From positions 1 to 7,034 of the forward strand of contig JAKECL010000093.1 in the NCBI GenBank assembly GCA_030460725.1: a DNA stretch of 7,034 nucleotides, read 5' to 3'. The notes beneath the pieces were generated by a model. It was not told where the DNA came from. It saw only the letters and a program-made list of their open reading frames with translations, and did no database searches. Shown in pieces: positions 1-5,790 of this stretch. The stretch's first letter is position 1. The number at the start of each line of letters is the position of its first letter. This DNA comes from Propionibacterium sp. Its GTDB lineage: Bacteria > Actinomycetota > Actinomycetes > Actinomycetales > Actinomycetaceae. Position numbers and translations under genes: made by a program.

Positions 1-611
1 ACCCAGGGCAGGGGCCCCGGCGAGGCGGGGGACGCACACCCGATCCGGGTCGACGCGACCGGATCGTCGACGCCTGCCTGGACGTCATCGCCGAACGGGG
101 GGTGGCGGGGACTTCCCATCGCCGGGTGGCCCAGCGTGCGGGGGTGCCCTTGGGCTCGATGACCTATCACTTCTCCGGGATGGACGATCTGTTGCGGCAG
201 GCCTTCACGCGCTTCGCCCAGTCCGTGTCCCAGCGTTTCGAGGAACGCATGCGCTCAGCCCACACCCGGGAGGAGGCACTGGCCGCGGTGGTCGCGGTGA
301 TCACCGACGACTTGCTGGGAACCGCGCGAGACCTGGTGCTCACCCAGGAGCTCTACACCATTGCTGCACGTGAACCCGCCTATCGCACGATCACCAACCA
401 CTGGATGTCACGCAGCCGCGCGGCTCTGGGCCTCCACTTCGACGCGGACACCGCGCGGATGCTCGATGCGTTGATCGAGGGGCTGAGCCTGCACCGGGCT
501 CTGGACACCGAGGCTGCGGGCACCGCGGCGCAGGACCCGGCGATGGTGGCGGCCGCCGTCCGCCGGATCACCTCCCCAGCCCCCGGACCTGCGGGGTCTC
601 CGCCGAGATGA
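1..611 (+). CDS. TetR/AcrR-family transcriptional repressor, 5'-truncated by the window edge
   Basis: The frame is open from base 3 to the TGA at 609-611 and holds 202 codons, with no ATG, GTG or TTG before the GTG at 102. That GTG would cut into the DNA-binding domain, because family-like sequence (RRDRIVDACLDVIAERG) lies directly before it; the true start is therefore left of the window. The helix-turn-helix (TSHRRVAQRAGVPLGSMTYHF, about bases 111-170) is typical of TetR repressors, with the usual small residue-Gly turn and the TYHF end of the recognition helix. The helical C-terminal part, including LDALIEGLSLHRALDTE, resembles the ligand-binding and dimerisation domains of this family. 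It would act in the cytoplasm as a dimer released from DNA by a small ligand, which is unknown. It converges on the ABC permease gene with a 2-bp gap, so its target may lie upstream, outside the window. Family assignment is firm; target and ligand are unknown. Confidence 0.9.
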   Translation, partial: PGQGPRRGGGRTPDPGRRDRIVDACLDVIAERGVAGTSHRRVAQRAGVPLGSMTYHFSGMDDLLRQAFTRFAQSVSQRFEERMRSAHTREEALAAVVAVITDDLLGTARDLVLTQELYTIAAREPAYRTITNHWMSRSRAALGLHFDADTARMLDALIEGLSLHRALDTEAAGTAAQDPAMVAAAVRRITSPAPGPAGSPPR

Positions 612-613
612 CG

Positions 614-1954
614 TCACTCCGCGGTGCGCAGCTCGCTGGTCAGGCTCGCGCCGGTCCCACCCCTGGTCGACAGGGCGATCGTCACGCAGCAGACCAGCAA
701 GGTCGCACCCACCGCCACCCCGACCTGCGTCCAGGGTCCGTTGCGCAGCAGGTCGGGCGTTCCCAGGTCCAGCACGGTGTCGAGGCAGGCCAGGCTCGCC
801 ACGGTTGCAGCCAACCCGAGCAGGGCGGCTGTGGCCGTGTGGATGATGCCCTCGCTGATCTCCGTCAAACGGACCTGGCCGAGCCGGGCTCCGGCGGCCA
901 CCAGCAGGGCGGCATCGTGTCGGCGGCGCCCCGCGGCCATGGCGATGATGCCGATGCCACCGACCCATGCCACCAGCAGACAAGGTCCGAACATCGCCAC
1001 GAATCCCTGGGAGGTGACCCCGGATGCGCCGACCGTCTTCATTGCGAAGAGCGTTCCGACCAGACCGATGGCGATCGTGAAGGGCAGGACCGTCGCACTC
1101 GATCGACGTGACTCCACCGAGCAGGTGCGCGTCGCCAGGAACCAGGCGGGCCCACCACCCGCAACGACCCATCCTGCGAAGTGCTGCAGCAGGGGTGCCA
1201 CCCACGGGGTGAGCACGATGACCATCGCCAGGCTCGCGAATGCGCCGCCGACGGCCTGGTTGACCGCGGACTCCTGGTCCTGTGGGACGGCGAGCACGGT
1301 GGCCACCAGGGCTGCCGTCAACGCGGCCACCATCCCCAGTCTGCACATGATCCCCAGCCAGCGCCCCAGGCGGGACGGGGCCGACTGCCCGCGCAACAGC
1401 AGCGCTTCGGGTGTGCGAGAGGTACGCCACGCGGACCTGAGCCCACCGGTCAGGCAGACGGCTGCCGTGGATCCGATGACCACGGGCAGATCTGCCGCAC
1501 CGGCGGCCGACACCGTACCGGGCAGTGCGGCCTGTTCGGTGACCATGAGGTGCATGACCAGGCGCGAGAGGGGAACACCCAGACCCACGCCCAACAGGCC
1601 GCCCAGCCCACCCAGCAGGGTCAGTTGGACGCCCTCCACCGTCACGACCAGACCTGGCCGCATCCCCAGTGCCCTCCACAGACCGAGGTCCCGCCGCCGC
1701 AGCTCCAGTGCCTGGGTCACGGTGGAAGCCAGGACGGGGAGTGCCGTGAGCACCACGGTGGCAATCACCCATCCCGCCAGCGTGCCCGCCGCCTCCACCA
1801 TGTCGGCGTTCCCGGCCGCCCTCGCGCTGGCCAGACTGCCGTGCATGACACGCAGCTGTGCGGCCAGTGCCGCCGCGCAGGTCACCGCCACCATGAACGT
1901 CCACACCCACGTCGAGACGTGCACACGCAGATCGGAGACAATCAGCCGCGTCAT
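614..1954 (-). CDS. FtsX-like (MacB/BceB-type) ABC transporter permease, ten predicted helices
   Basis: A 446-residue membrane protein, the permease partner of the ATPase encoded just upstream. I count about ten hydrophobic segments, near residues 14-34, 57-80, 107-130, 156-174, 204-224, 237-263, 287-306, 318-341, 371-391 and 410-428. Two FtsX-like halves are visible. The first has ELRRRDLGLWRALGMRPG (84-101), the typical cytoplasmic coupling stretch before a helix, and ends in RSAWRTSRTPEALLLRG. The second has GRRRHDAALLVAAGARLGQV (342-361), the matching stretch. BceB-type permeases carry a large extracellular domain; none is present here, so this is a compact duplicated FtsX permease. Its ATG overlaps the ATPase stop (ATGA, 1951-1954), which indicates translational coupling and a fixed ratio. 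Such transporters export or extract lipids, lipoproteins or antimicrobial peptides at the membrane; the substrate is not evident. Its stop lies 2 bp from the tetR stop. Confidence 0.88.
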   Translation of the reverse strand: MTRLIVSDLRVHVSTWVWTFMVAVTCAAALAAQLRVMHGSLASARAAGNADMVEAAGTLAGWVIATVVLTALPVLASTVTQALELRRRDLGLWRALGMRPGLVVTVEGVQLTLLGGLGGLLGVGLGVPLSRLVMHLMVTEQAALPGTVSAAGAADLPVVIGSTAAVCLTGGLRSAWRTSRTPEALLLRGQSAPSRLGRWLGIMCRLGMVAALTAALVATVLAVPQDQESAVNQAVGGAFASLAMVIVLTPWVAPLLQHFAGWVVAGGGPAWFLATRTCSVESRRSSATVLPFTIAIGLVGTLFAMKTVGASGVTSQGFVAMFGPCLLVAWVGGIGIIAMAAGRRRHDAALLVAAGARLGQVRLTEISEGIIHTATAALLGLAATVASLACLDTVLDLGTPDLLRNGPWTQVGVAVGATLLVCCVTIALSTRGGTGASLTSELRTAE

Positions 1955-2790
1955 GGCCGTGCCTCCGCCACAGTCTCCTCCGCCGGACCTTCGGGAAGGG
2001 ACTGGCCGCGGGTGCGCAGGACCGCTGCAGAGACCTCCGCGGCGCTGCCACCGGGCAGATGCGCACTGACCCTGCCGGCCTCCATCACCAGCACCTCATC
2101 GGCACGGCTGGCTGCTGCCGCGTCATGGGTGACCATCAGGACCGTGCTCCCCGAAGCGCTGGACTCCCGCAACCAGTCCAGGACCTGCTCTCCCGAGACC
2201 AGGTCCAGTGACGCAGTGGGCTCATCAGCGAAGACCAGGGGCGGGCGGGCGGCCAGCACGCGGGCCACGGCAACGCGCTGGCGCTCCCCACCCGAGAGCT
2301 CGCGGGGAAGCCTGCGCGCCTTGGGGGCCAACCCCACCCGCTCCAGGGCGGCCTCGACGTCCCGGCGGGGCAGGCGGTGGCGGCGCAGGACGCCGGGCAG
2401 GGCCACATTGTCCCGGGCAGACAGGGACGTCACCAGGTTGTCGTCCTGGAAGATGAAGCCGACATTGTCCGCGCGGAACCGGGCCAGCGCTCCACGCCCC
2501 AACGCCGAGGTCTCCTGCCCCAGCAGATGCACCGAACCCGAGGTCGGCTGGTCCAGCCCCGCCACGCACTGCATGAACGTCGACTTGCCGGATCCGGATG
2601 CGCCGACGATCGCGGTGAAGGAACCGGCCTCCAGAGCCAGGCTCACGCCGGCTAACGCGTGGACCTCCTCGTGTCCCCGACCGGGGACGCGGAAGGTCCG
2701 GGTGAGTCCCTCGGTGCGGATCGCGGGCGGGGCTCCCGGATCGGAGAACTGCAGTGAGGCGGGTCGGGGCAGTGTCGGTGGAGTGGTCAT
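1951..2790 (-). CDS. ABC transporter ATP-binding protein (MacB/LolD/BceA type)
   Basis: A 279-residue cytoplasmic ATPase that powers the permease encoded next. All motifs are present: Walker A GASGSGKST (63-71), Q-loop Gln115 in FIFQDDNL, signature LSGGERQ (165-171), Walker B LVFADEP with catalytic Glu190, D-loop SLD (194-196) and switch His222 in VTHD. The sequence FTAIVGASGSGKSTFMQCVAGLDQPTSG, split here only by motif, is the usual pattern of ATPases that pair with FtsX-like permeases. About 25 extra residues at the N-terminus and a 35-residue polar C-terminal tail flank the core. I chose the ATG at 2790 rather than the GTG at 2811: a -10-like hexamer ends six bases before that ATG, so the GTG would lie in the promoter spacer. 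Neither start has a convincing ribosome binding site. The gene is divergent from the kinase gene and is probably controlled by the kinase-regulator pair. Confidence 0.93.
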   Translation of the reverse strand: MTTPPTLPRPASLQFSDPGAPPAIRTEGLTRTFRVPGRGHEEVHALAGVSLALEAGSFTAIVGASGSGKSTFMQCVAGLDQPTSGSVHLLGQETSALGRGALARFRADNVGFIFQDDNLVTSLSARDNVALPGVLRRHRLPRRDVEAALERVGLAPKARRLPRELSGGERQRVAVARVLAARPPLVFADEPTASLDLVSGEQVLDWLRESSASGSTVLMVTHDAAAASRADEVLVMEAGRVSAHLPGGSAAEVSAAVLRTRGQSLPEGPAEETVAEARP

Positions 2791-2796
2791 GACCCC

Positions 2797-2825
2797 ATTG
2801 CACTCCGGCACGCGGGCGAGGTCAC
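2797..2825 (-). promoter_or_regulatory. Candidate promoter of the ABC operon, leaderless
   Basis: On the minus strand a -35-like GTGACC (2820-2825) and a -10-like TGCAAT (2797-2802) are separated by 17 bp, each matching four of six consensus positions. The -10 is followed by six bases and then the ATG at 2790, so transcription would begin at or next to the start codon and give a leaderless mRNA, which is common in Actinobacteria. No Shine-Dalgarno sequence competes with this reading. Inferred from spacing only. Confidence 0.5.
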
Positions 2826-2846
2826 TGGGGCGTAAACCCGTCCCAT

Positions 2847-2864
2847 GGTGGAGGCAGCTCCACC
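2847..2864. promoter_or_regulatory. Perfect 7-bp inverted repeat, candidate operator
   Basis: GGTGGAG-GCAG-CTCCACC, two perfect 7-bp arms around a 4-bp spacer, lies between the divergent promoters of the ABC operon and the kinase gene, about 22 bp upstream of the proposed ABC -35. NarL/LuxR-type regulators bind such imperfect or perfect inverted repeats, so the regulator encoded at 4532-5209 is the natural candidate. No conserved copy is available to confirm it. Confidence 0.45.
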
Positions 2865-2871
2865 CCCTCGT

Positions 2872-2885
2872 GGGAGTGGACTCCC
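2872..2885. promoter_or_regulatory. Perfect 6-bp inverted repeat, candidate operator next to the kinase promoter
   Basis: GGGAGT-GG-ACTCCC is a perfect inverted repeat whose right edge abuts the expected -35 region of the kinase gene (2886-2891, TGGGTC, a poor match). A weak -35 next to a palindrome is the geometry of an activator-dependent promoter. Its centre lies 23 bp from the centre of the neighbouring repeat, roughly two helical turns. The arm sequences of the two repeats differ, so they need not bind the same protein. Confidence 0.42.
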
Positions 2886-2908
2886 TGGGTCGCGGTGTCG
2901 GCGCGCGC

Positions 2909-2914
2909 TACCGT
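2909..2914 (+). promoter_or_regulatory. Candidate -10 element of the kinase gene, leaderless
   Basis: TACCGT fits the actinobacterial TANNNT -10 pattern and is followed by six bases and then the ATG at 2921, so transcription would start at or beside the start codon. There is no Shine-Dalgarno sequence before the ATG (the preceding bases are CGTCGTTGC). The matching -35 position is poor, which suggests help from an activator or autoregulation. Confidence 0.5.
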
Positions 2915-2920
2915 CGTTGC

Positions 2921-4456
2921 ATGGCGACACAGGAGGAGGGGCCGGCCCTGGTGGGAGAACGCGGACAGGGGAGTGGACGCGGTCCCCGGCGCCCAAGGGC
3001 CGGCCACATCCTGGCCGTGTGCGGGGTCCAGCTGCTCTGGGCTCTGCTGGCGCTGCCCCAGCTGTTCCTCCTGGTGCTCCTCATCCCCCTCTTCCACATG
3101 GTCATCCCCCTCACGGCGGAGGGTGGACGGGCGTCGGCGCGACTGCTGGGGGTTGACGCGCCCTCCGCGCGCCAGGGCCTGGGGTTTGCGCACTGGCTGC
3201 CTCCACGCGTCACCCAAGGGGCATTCTGGCGCCAGGACCTGCCCCTGGTCCTCACCCAGGCAGTGCTGGGCCTGCTCTCCGCCGCGGTGGCCTTCGTCGG
3301 TCTGGTGCTGGCCGCCACCCTCCTCGTGAGTCCCTTCCTGGCCTCCCCGCAGAGGCCCGTGTGGCTTGTTGACAATGAGCACAGCTACACCTCCTTCCTC
3401 CAGGTGTGGTGGCTGATCCCGTGTGGTCTGGGGGTCGGAGCGTTGGTCGGGGTGTTGCTGTGGGCACTGGGCACCGTCAACCTGCGCGTGACAGGGGCTC
3501 TGAGTACCGCGGACGAGGAGGAGCGCCTGCGTCACCTTTCCGGTCAGGTGGAGGATCTCCGGCAGGGACGCTCCACCCTGGCAGGTGCCTACGAGGTCGA
3601 ACGCAGGCGCATTGAGCGCGACCTGCACGACGGCACCCAGCAGAGACTGGTGGCACTCAACCTGCTGCTGGGACGTGCGCGTGTGCTGGCTGAGCTCCAG
3701 GCACGCGGGGTCGGGGGAGTCGGCTCTGGTGGGGCCGGTGCGGATCGCAACCACACAGACGCGGAGGGGGAGGCCCCTGGTGGCGGGGACGGAAGGGGTC
3801 CCACCGACCCGCCCACACACCTCCCGGCGTCCAAGTCCGCCCCGGAGGTGGCTGCCCCACCCGTGGCCTCGACATCGGCTGGACAACTGGTGGACCTCAT
3901 TGACCAGGCGCAGGACCAGACGGAGGCCTCGCTGCGGGAACTGCGCGAAGTCGTGCGCGGCATCCGGCCTGGTGTCCTGGCGGACATGGGTCTGGTGGCC
4001 GCCGTGGAGGATCTGGTGGCGCGATGTGGACTGCAGGTCGATCTGTATGTCTCGGGTGAGGCTTCCCCGGCACCGTCGGTGGCCGACGCCGTCTACTTCG
4101 CAGTCTCGGAGGCGCTGACCAATGTCCTGCGCCACTCCGGGCAACGCAGGGCGGAGGTCGTACTGGACCTCGACGGGAGCGTTGACCACACCGGGGGAGC
4201 CGATGGGGCCGAGGACGCTCCCGGCCCGTCGGATCGCGCAGCTGTGCACGCCGAGGTGAGGGACCACGGGTGCGGCGGCGCGGTTCCGGGTGCCGCAGGT
4301 TCGACGGGTCTGGCTGGTCTGGCCCAGCGTCTGGAGGTCGTGGGTGGGAGCCTGCGTGTCGACTCCCCGACTGGTGCGGGTACCCGGGTGGTCATCGACG
4401 TCCCCGGCCCTTCCCACCGAGGCCCAGGCGTTGCGACCCAGGCGTTGCGACCCTGA
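2921..4456 (+). CDS. Membrane sensor histidine kinase, HisKA_3 / DesK-NarX type, with two core insertions
   Basis: A 511-residue kinase that would sense a membrane signal and phosphorylate the regulator encoded next. The N-terminal 190 residues hold hydrophobic segments near 31-64, 108-140 and 160-185 around a short LLGV...FWRQDLP region, resembling the multi-helix 'Sensor' domain of many actinobacterial kinases; the exact helix count is uncertain. The dimerisation helix carries ERRRIERDLHDGTQQRL with phosphoacceptor His236. The second helix is at 322-347 and ends in GIRPGVLADMGL. The ATPase domain has the N-box SEALTNVLRHS (Asn401), G1 box DHGCGG (448-453) and G2 region GLAGLAQRLEVVGG. All key residues are intact. 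Oddities: about 59 Gly/Pro/Ala-rich residues (262-320) between the two dimerisation helices, another 20-25 in the ATPase domain (about 417-444), and a 14-bp tandem duplication that sets the last five residues. The frame is open far upstream of 2921, but the ATG there is the first start after the divergent promoters. Confidence 0.92.
   Translation: MATQEEGPALVGERGQGSGRGPRRPRAGHILAVCGVQLLWALLALPQLFLLVLLIPLFHMVIPLTAEGGRASARLLGVDAPSARQGLGFAHWLPPRVTQGAFWRQDLPLVLTQAVLGLLSAAVAFVGLVLAATLLVSPFLASPQRPVWLVDNEHSYTSFLQVWWLIPCGLGVGALVGVLLWALGTVNLRVTGALSTADEEERLRHLSGQVEDLRQGRSTLAGAYEVERRRIERDLHDGTQQRLVALNLLLGRARVLAELQARGVGGVGSGGAGADRNHTDAEGEAPGGGDGRGPTDPPTHLPASKSAPEVAAPPVASTSAGQLVDLIDQAQDQTEASLRELREVVRGIRPGVLADMGLVAAVEDLVARCGLQVDLYVSGEASPAPSVADAVYFAVSEALTNVLRHSGQRRAEVVLDLDGSVDHTGGADGAEDAPGPSDRAAVHAEVRDHGCGGAVPGAAGSTGLAGLAQRLEVVGGSLRVDSPTGAGTRVVIDVPGPSHRGPGVATQALRP
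4425..4452 (+). repeat. Perfect 14-bp tandem duplication at the kinase 3' end
   Basis: The unit CAGGCGTTGCGACC occurs twice in a row (4425-4438 and 4439-4452) with no mismatch. Because 14 is not a multiple of three, the second copy moves the kinase frame to an early TGA at 4454-4456, so the protein ends ...GVATQALRP. With one copy the frame would continue from ...GVAT into LTGDLPHPASDSPRVPGASW and stop at 4522-4524, just before the regulator's ATG. Confidence 0.85.
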
Positions 4457-4519
4457 CCGGCGACCTGCCACACCCGGCCTCCGACTCCCCGAGGGTTCCC
4501 GGTGCCTCCTGGCGTGGAC

Positions 4520-4525
4520 GATGAT
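4520..4525 (+). promoter_or_regulatory. Possible internal -10 element before the response regulator
   Basis: GATGAT matches four of six -10 positions and lies exactly six bases before the ATG at 4532, the same geometry as the other two candidate leaderless starts. The -35 region is poor. An alternative reading is a GTG start at 4502 preceded by GAGGG (4491-4495) with a 6-base gap, in which case this hexamer would be coding sequence. Confidence 0.28.
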
Positions 4526-4531
4526 GTGACC

Positions 4532-5209
4532 ATGAAGATCGTCCTGGCCGATGACGCAGCGCTGCTGCGCGAGGGGCTGGTGATGCTGCTGGAGTCCAGT
4601 GGCCATCGGGTCCTGGGTGTTGCCGAGGACGCCCCGGGACTGGTCCGCACCGTCGAGGCTCTGATGGGCACCCAGGAGGAGCCGGATGTGGTCATCACAG
4701 ATGTCCGCATGCCTCCGGGTGGTACCGATGACGGCCTGCGTGCGGCGTTGCAGATCCGCCGGGCCCATCCGGGCCTGCCCGTGGTCGTGCTCTCGGCCTA
4801 CGTCGCAGGCCCCTACGTGCAGAGCCTGTTGGAGGACACAGAGGGCGGGGTGGGCTATCTGCTGAAGGAACGCGTCGGCCGGGTCTCCGACTTCCTCAAC
4901 AGCCTGCAGGTGGTGGCGGCCGGTGGCGTCGTGGTCGATCCGGAAGTCGTCCGACATCTGGTCGGCGCGTCTGCCCGTGCCCTGGCCCGGCTCACACAGC
5001 GGGAACGCGAGGTGCTGGAGCTCATGGCGCAGGGAGCCTCCAATCGCCAGATCGGCGAGGGCCTCGGCCTGTCTGCCGCCGCGGTGTCCAAGCACGTGGC
5101 GAATGTGCTGCTCAAACTGGATCTGCCACCGGGGGAGGAGAACCGCCGGGTGCGGGCGGTCCTCACCTGGCTCCAGTCCGAGGATCCTCGCCCGGTTCAG
5201 ACCCCGTAG
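4532..5209 (+). CDS. NarL/FixJ-family (LuxR-type HTH) response regulator
   Basis: A 225-residue DNA-binding regulator, the partner of the kinase encoded 75 bp upstream. The receiver domain (1-125) has the acidic pair Asp7-Asp8 (KIVLADD), phosphoacceptor Asp57 in VVITDVRMPP, Ser88 in VVVLSAY and Lys112 in GYLLKE, all as expected for an active receiver. The LuxR-type helix-turn-helix spans about 151-213 (LTQREREVLELMAQGASNRQIG, written here only to its second helix), with AVSKHVANVLLKL as recognition and linker region. The domain is slightly longer than usual after the recognition helix (LDLPPGEENRRVR). I chose the ATG at 4532 because the first beta strand follows directly, as is usual. A GTG at 4502 preceded by GAGGG would add ten residues and is a real alternative. 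It probably acts on the divergent region between kinase and transporter. Its 3' end overlaps the next gene, on the other strand, by 13 bp. Confidence 0.94.
   Translation: MKIVLADDAALLREGLVMLLESSGHRVLGVAEDAPGLVRTVEALMGTQEEPDVVITDVRMPPGGTDDGLRAALQIRRAHPGLPVVVLSAYVAGPYVQSLLEDTEGGVGYLLKERVGRVSDFLNSLQVVAAGGVVVDPEVVRHLVGASARALARLTQREREVLELMAQGASNRQIGEGLGLSAAAVSKHVANVLLKLDLPPGEENRRVRAVLTWLQSEDPRPVQTP
5179..5190. repeat. 12-bp perfect palindrome near the convergent gene ends
   Basis: CGAGGATCCTCG is a perfect 12-bp palindrome within the last codons of the regulator gene and just past the stop of the opposing small membrane protein gene. It has no loop and no following T-run, so it is not a standard terminator. 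It could be chance in GC-rich coding sequence. Confidence 0.4.
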
Positions 5210-5436
5210 GTGGCGATGTAGGCAGCGACGATGATGCCGACCCCCAGAACCCCACTGATGATTCCGGTGATCGCCAGGGGGCTGGACACGCGCATGCGGT
5301 TGCGGTCAAGGCGGTCCGCGCGGAAGCTGAACGACCCGATCCACACCAGGAGCAGGCCCAGGACGGCCAGGGCGGACCCGACGATGGTGGCAACTGGCAT
5401 GAACACGGGGCGGCTCCTGAGGTCGGGGACGGACAT
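5197..5436 (-). CDS. Small two-helix membrane protein, unknown function
   Basis: A 79-residue protein with two hydrophobic segments (about 14-35, PVATIVGSALAVLGLLLVWI and on; and 54-76, PLAITGIISGVLGVGIIVAA and on). They are joined by the strongly basic loop FRADRLDRNRMRV, which by the positive-inside rule should face the cytoplasm, placing both ends outside. I do not recognise a family. The start at 5436 is supported by GGGAGG with an 11-base gap, slightly long. A second ATG at 5400 would remove 12 residues and leave both helices intact. The gene ends inside the regulator gene on the opposite strand, overlapping it by 13 bp, and the two converge. It could be an accessory subunit or sensor partner for the neighbouring two-component system, but only proximity suggests this. 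The coherent helix-loop-helix pattern makes a real gene more likely than a shadow of another frame. Confidence 0.7.
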   Translation of the reverse strand: MSVPDLRSRPVFMPVATIVGSALAVLGLLLVWIGSFSFRADRLDRNRMRVSSPLAITGIISGVLGVGIIVAAYIATYGV

Positions 5437-5506
5437 GCCCAGTGTGGCCTCCCCGTGCGCTCGCGGACAGGGGTGGGCGGCCTGACCGGGGGGAAATCCG
5501 GGTGGT

Positions 5507-5532
5507 CCCTGAGTGTGGGCCCACTCACAGGG
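5507..5532. promoter_or_regulatory. Imperfect 26-bp palindrome, candidate operator
   Basis: Eleven of thirteen base pairs match around a centre at 5519/5520. The inner ten bases, GTGGGCCCAC (5515-5524), are a perfect palindrome, and the outer arms are CCCTG/CAGGG. There is no loop and no T-run on either side, which fits a protein-binding site better than a terminator. It lies about 84 bp upstream of the small membrane protein start and just before the hemA-like segment. Confidence 0.45.
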
Positions 5533-5541
5533 GAGACGAGC

Positions 5542-5790
5542 CCGGTCCGCCTCCTGTCAGGAGTAGTCCGCGAAGACCCGGTGGGAGGAGGGCGCCTGGC
5601 CATACTGGACCTGGCCCTCACGGGCGACGTCCCCCGTGGTGTCGCCGATCTACCGGGCGTCACCCGCATCGACCTGGACAGCGTGCGTGAAGCCGTCCCC
5701 GCCACCCAGATCTCAGATCTCGACGTGGCGCGCGGGCTGGTGGCGGCGGGGGTGGAAGGCTTCCTGGCCGAGGAACGCGCGCGCAGCCCC
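5542..5790 (+). pseudogene. hemA: Remnant of glutamyl-tRNA reductase (C-terminal part)
   Basis: In this frame the segment reading SPVRLLSGVVRED, then GRLAILDLALTGDVPRGVAD, LPGVTRIDLDSVREAVP and DVARGLVAAGVEGFLAEE follows the pattern of HemA. In that family the end of the NADP-binding domain reads roughly 'hhDlAhPRDhdP.hh.hpGV.hhDhDsL' and is followed by helices with the pattern 'A..Ih..Ev..F'. HemA reduces glutamyl-tRNA in tetrapyrrole synthesis and is normally more than 400 residues long; here the catalytic Cys domain and most of the NADP domain are absent. No start codon with a ribosome binding site precedes it, and rare codons for this genome (ATA, CTA, GTA) occur in it, which suggests decay. 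The frame runs on to 6009 with no stop, antisense into the metallopeptidase gene, but similarity fades near 5790. Neither flanking gene concerns haem. The match is from memory of the family pattern and has not been aligned. Confidence 0.5.

Noticed and set aside
408..2066. A 552-residue open frame on the minus strand over the permease gene.
   Set aside because: It is Gly/Arg-rich and has no hydrophobic or motif pattern, while the permease frame at the same place has ten helices and FtsX-like features.
2791..2811. GTG at 2811 as start of the ABC ATPase, adding seven residues.
   Set aside because: It would place the start within the spacer of the best promoter and has no ribosome binding site. 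The ATG at 2790 fits a leaderless start.
1181..2920. The kinase frame stays open about 1740 bases upstream of the chosen ATG, giving an apparent 1091-residue protein.
   Set aside because: The upstream part lies antisense to the ABC genes, is rich in His, Gln, Gly and Arg with no domain pattern, and crosses the divergent promoter region. It is a shadow frame of GC-rich coding sequence.
2822..5095. A 757-residue open frame on the minus strand across the kinase and regulator genes.
   Set aside because: It shows no domains and is His/Gln/Arg-rich. It is antisense to two genes with complete catalytic motifs.
5708..5721. Tandem 7-bp repeat AGATCTC x2 in the hemA-like segment, as a frameshift scar.
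   Set aside because: The HemA-like reading continues in the same frame on both sides, so it does not explain the loss of the gene. Probably chance.
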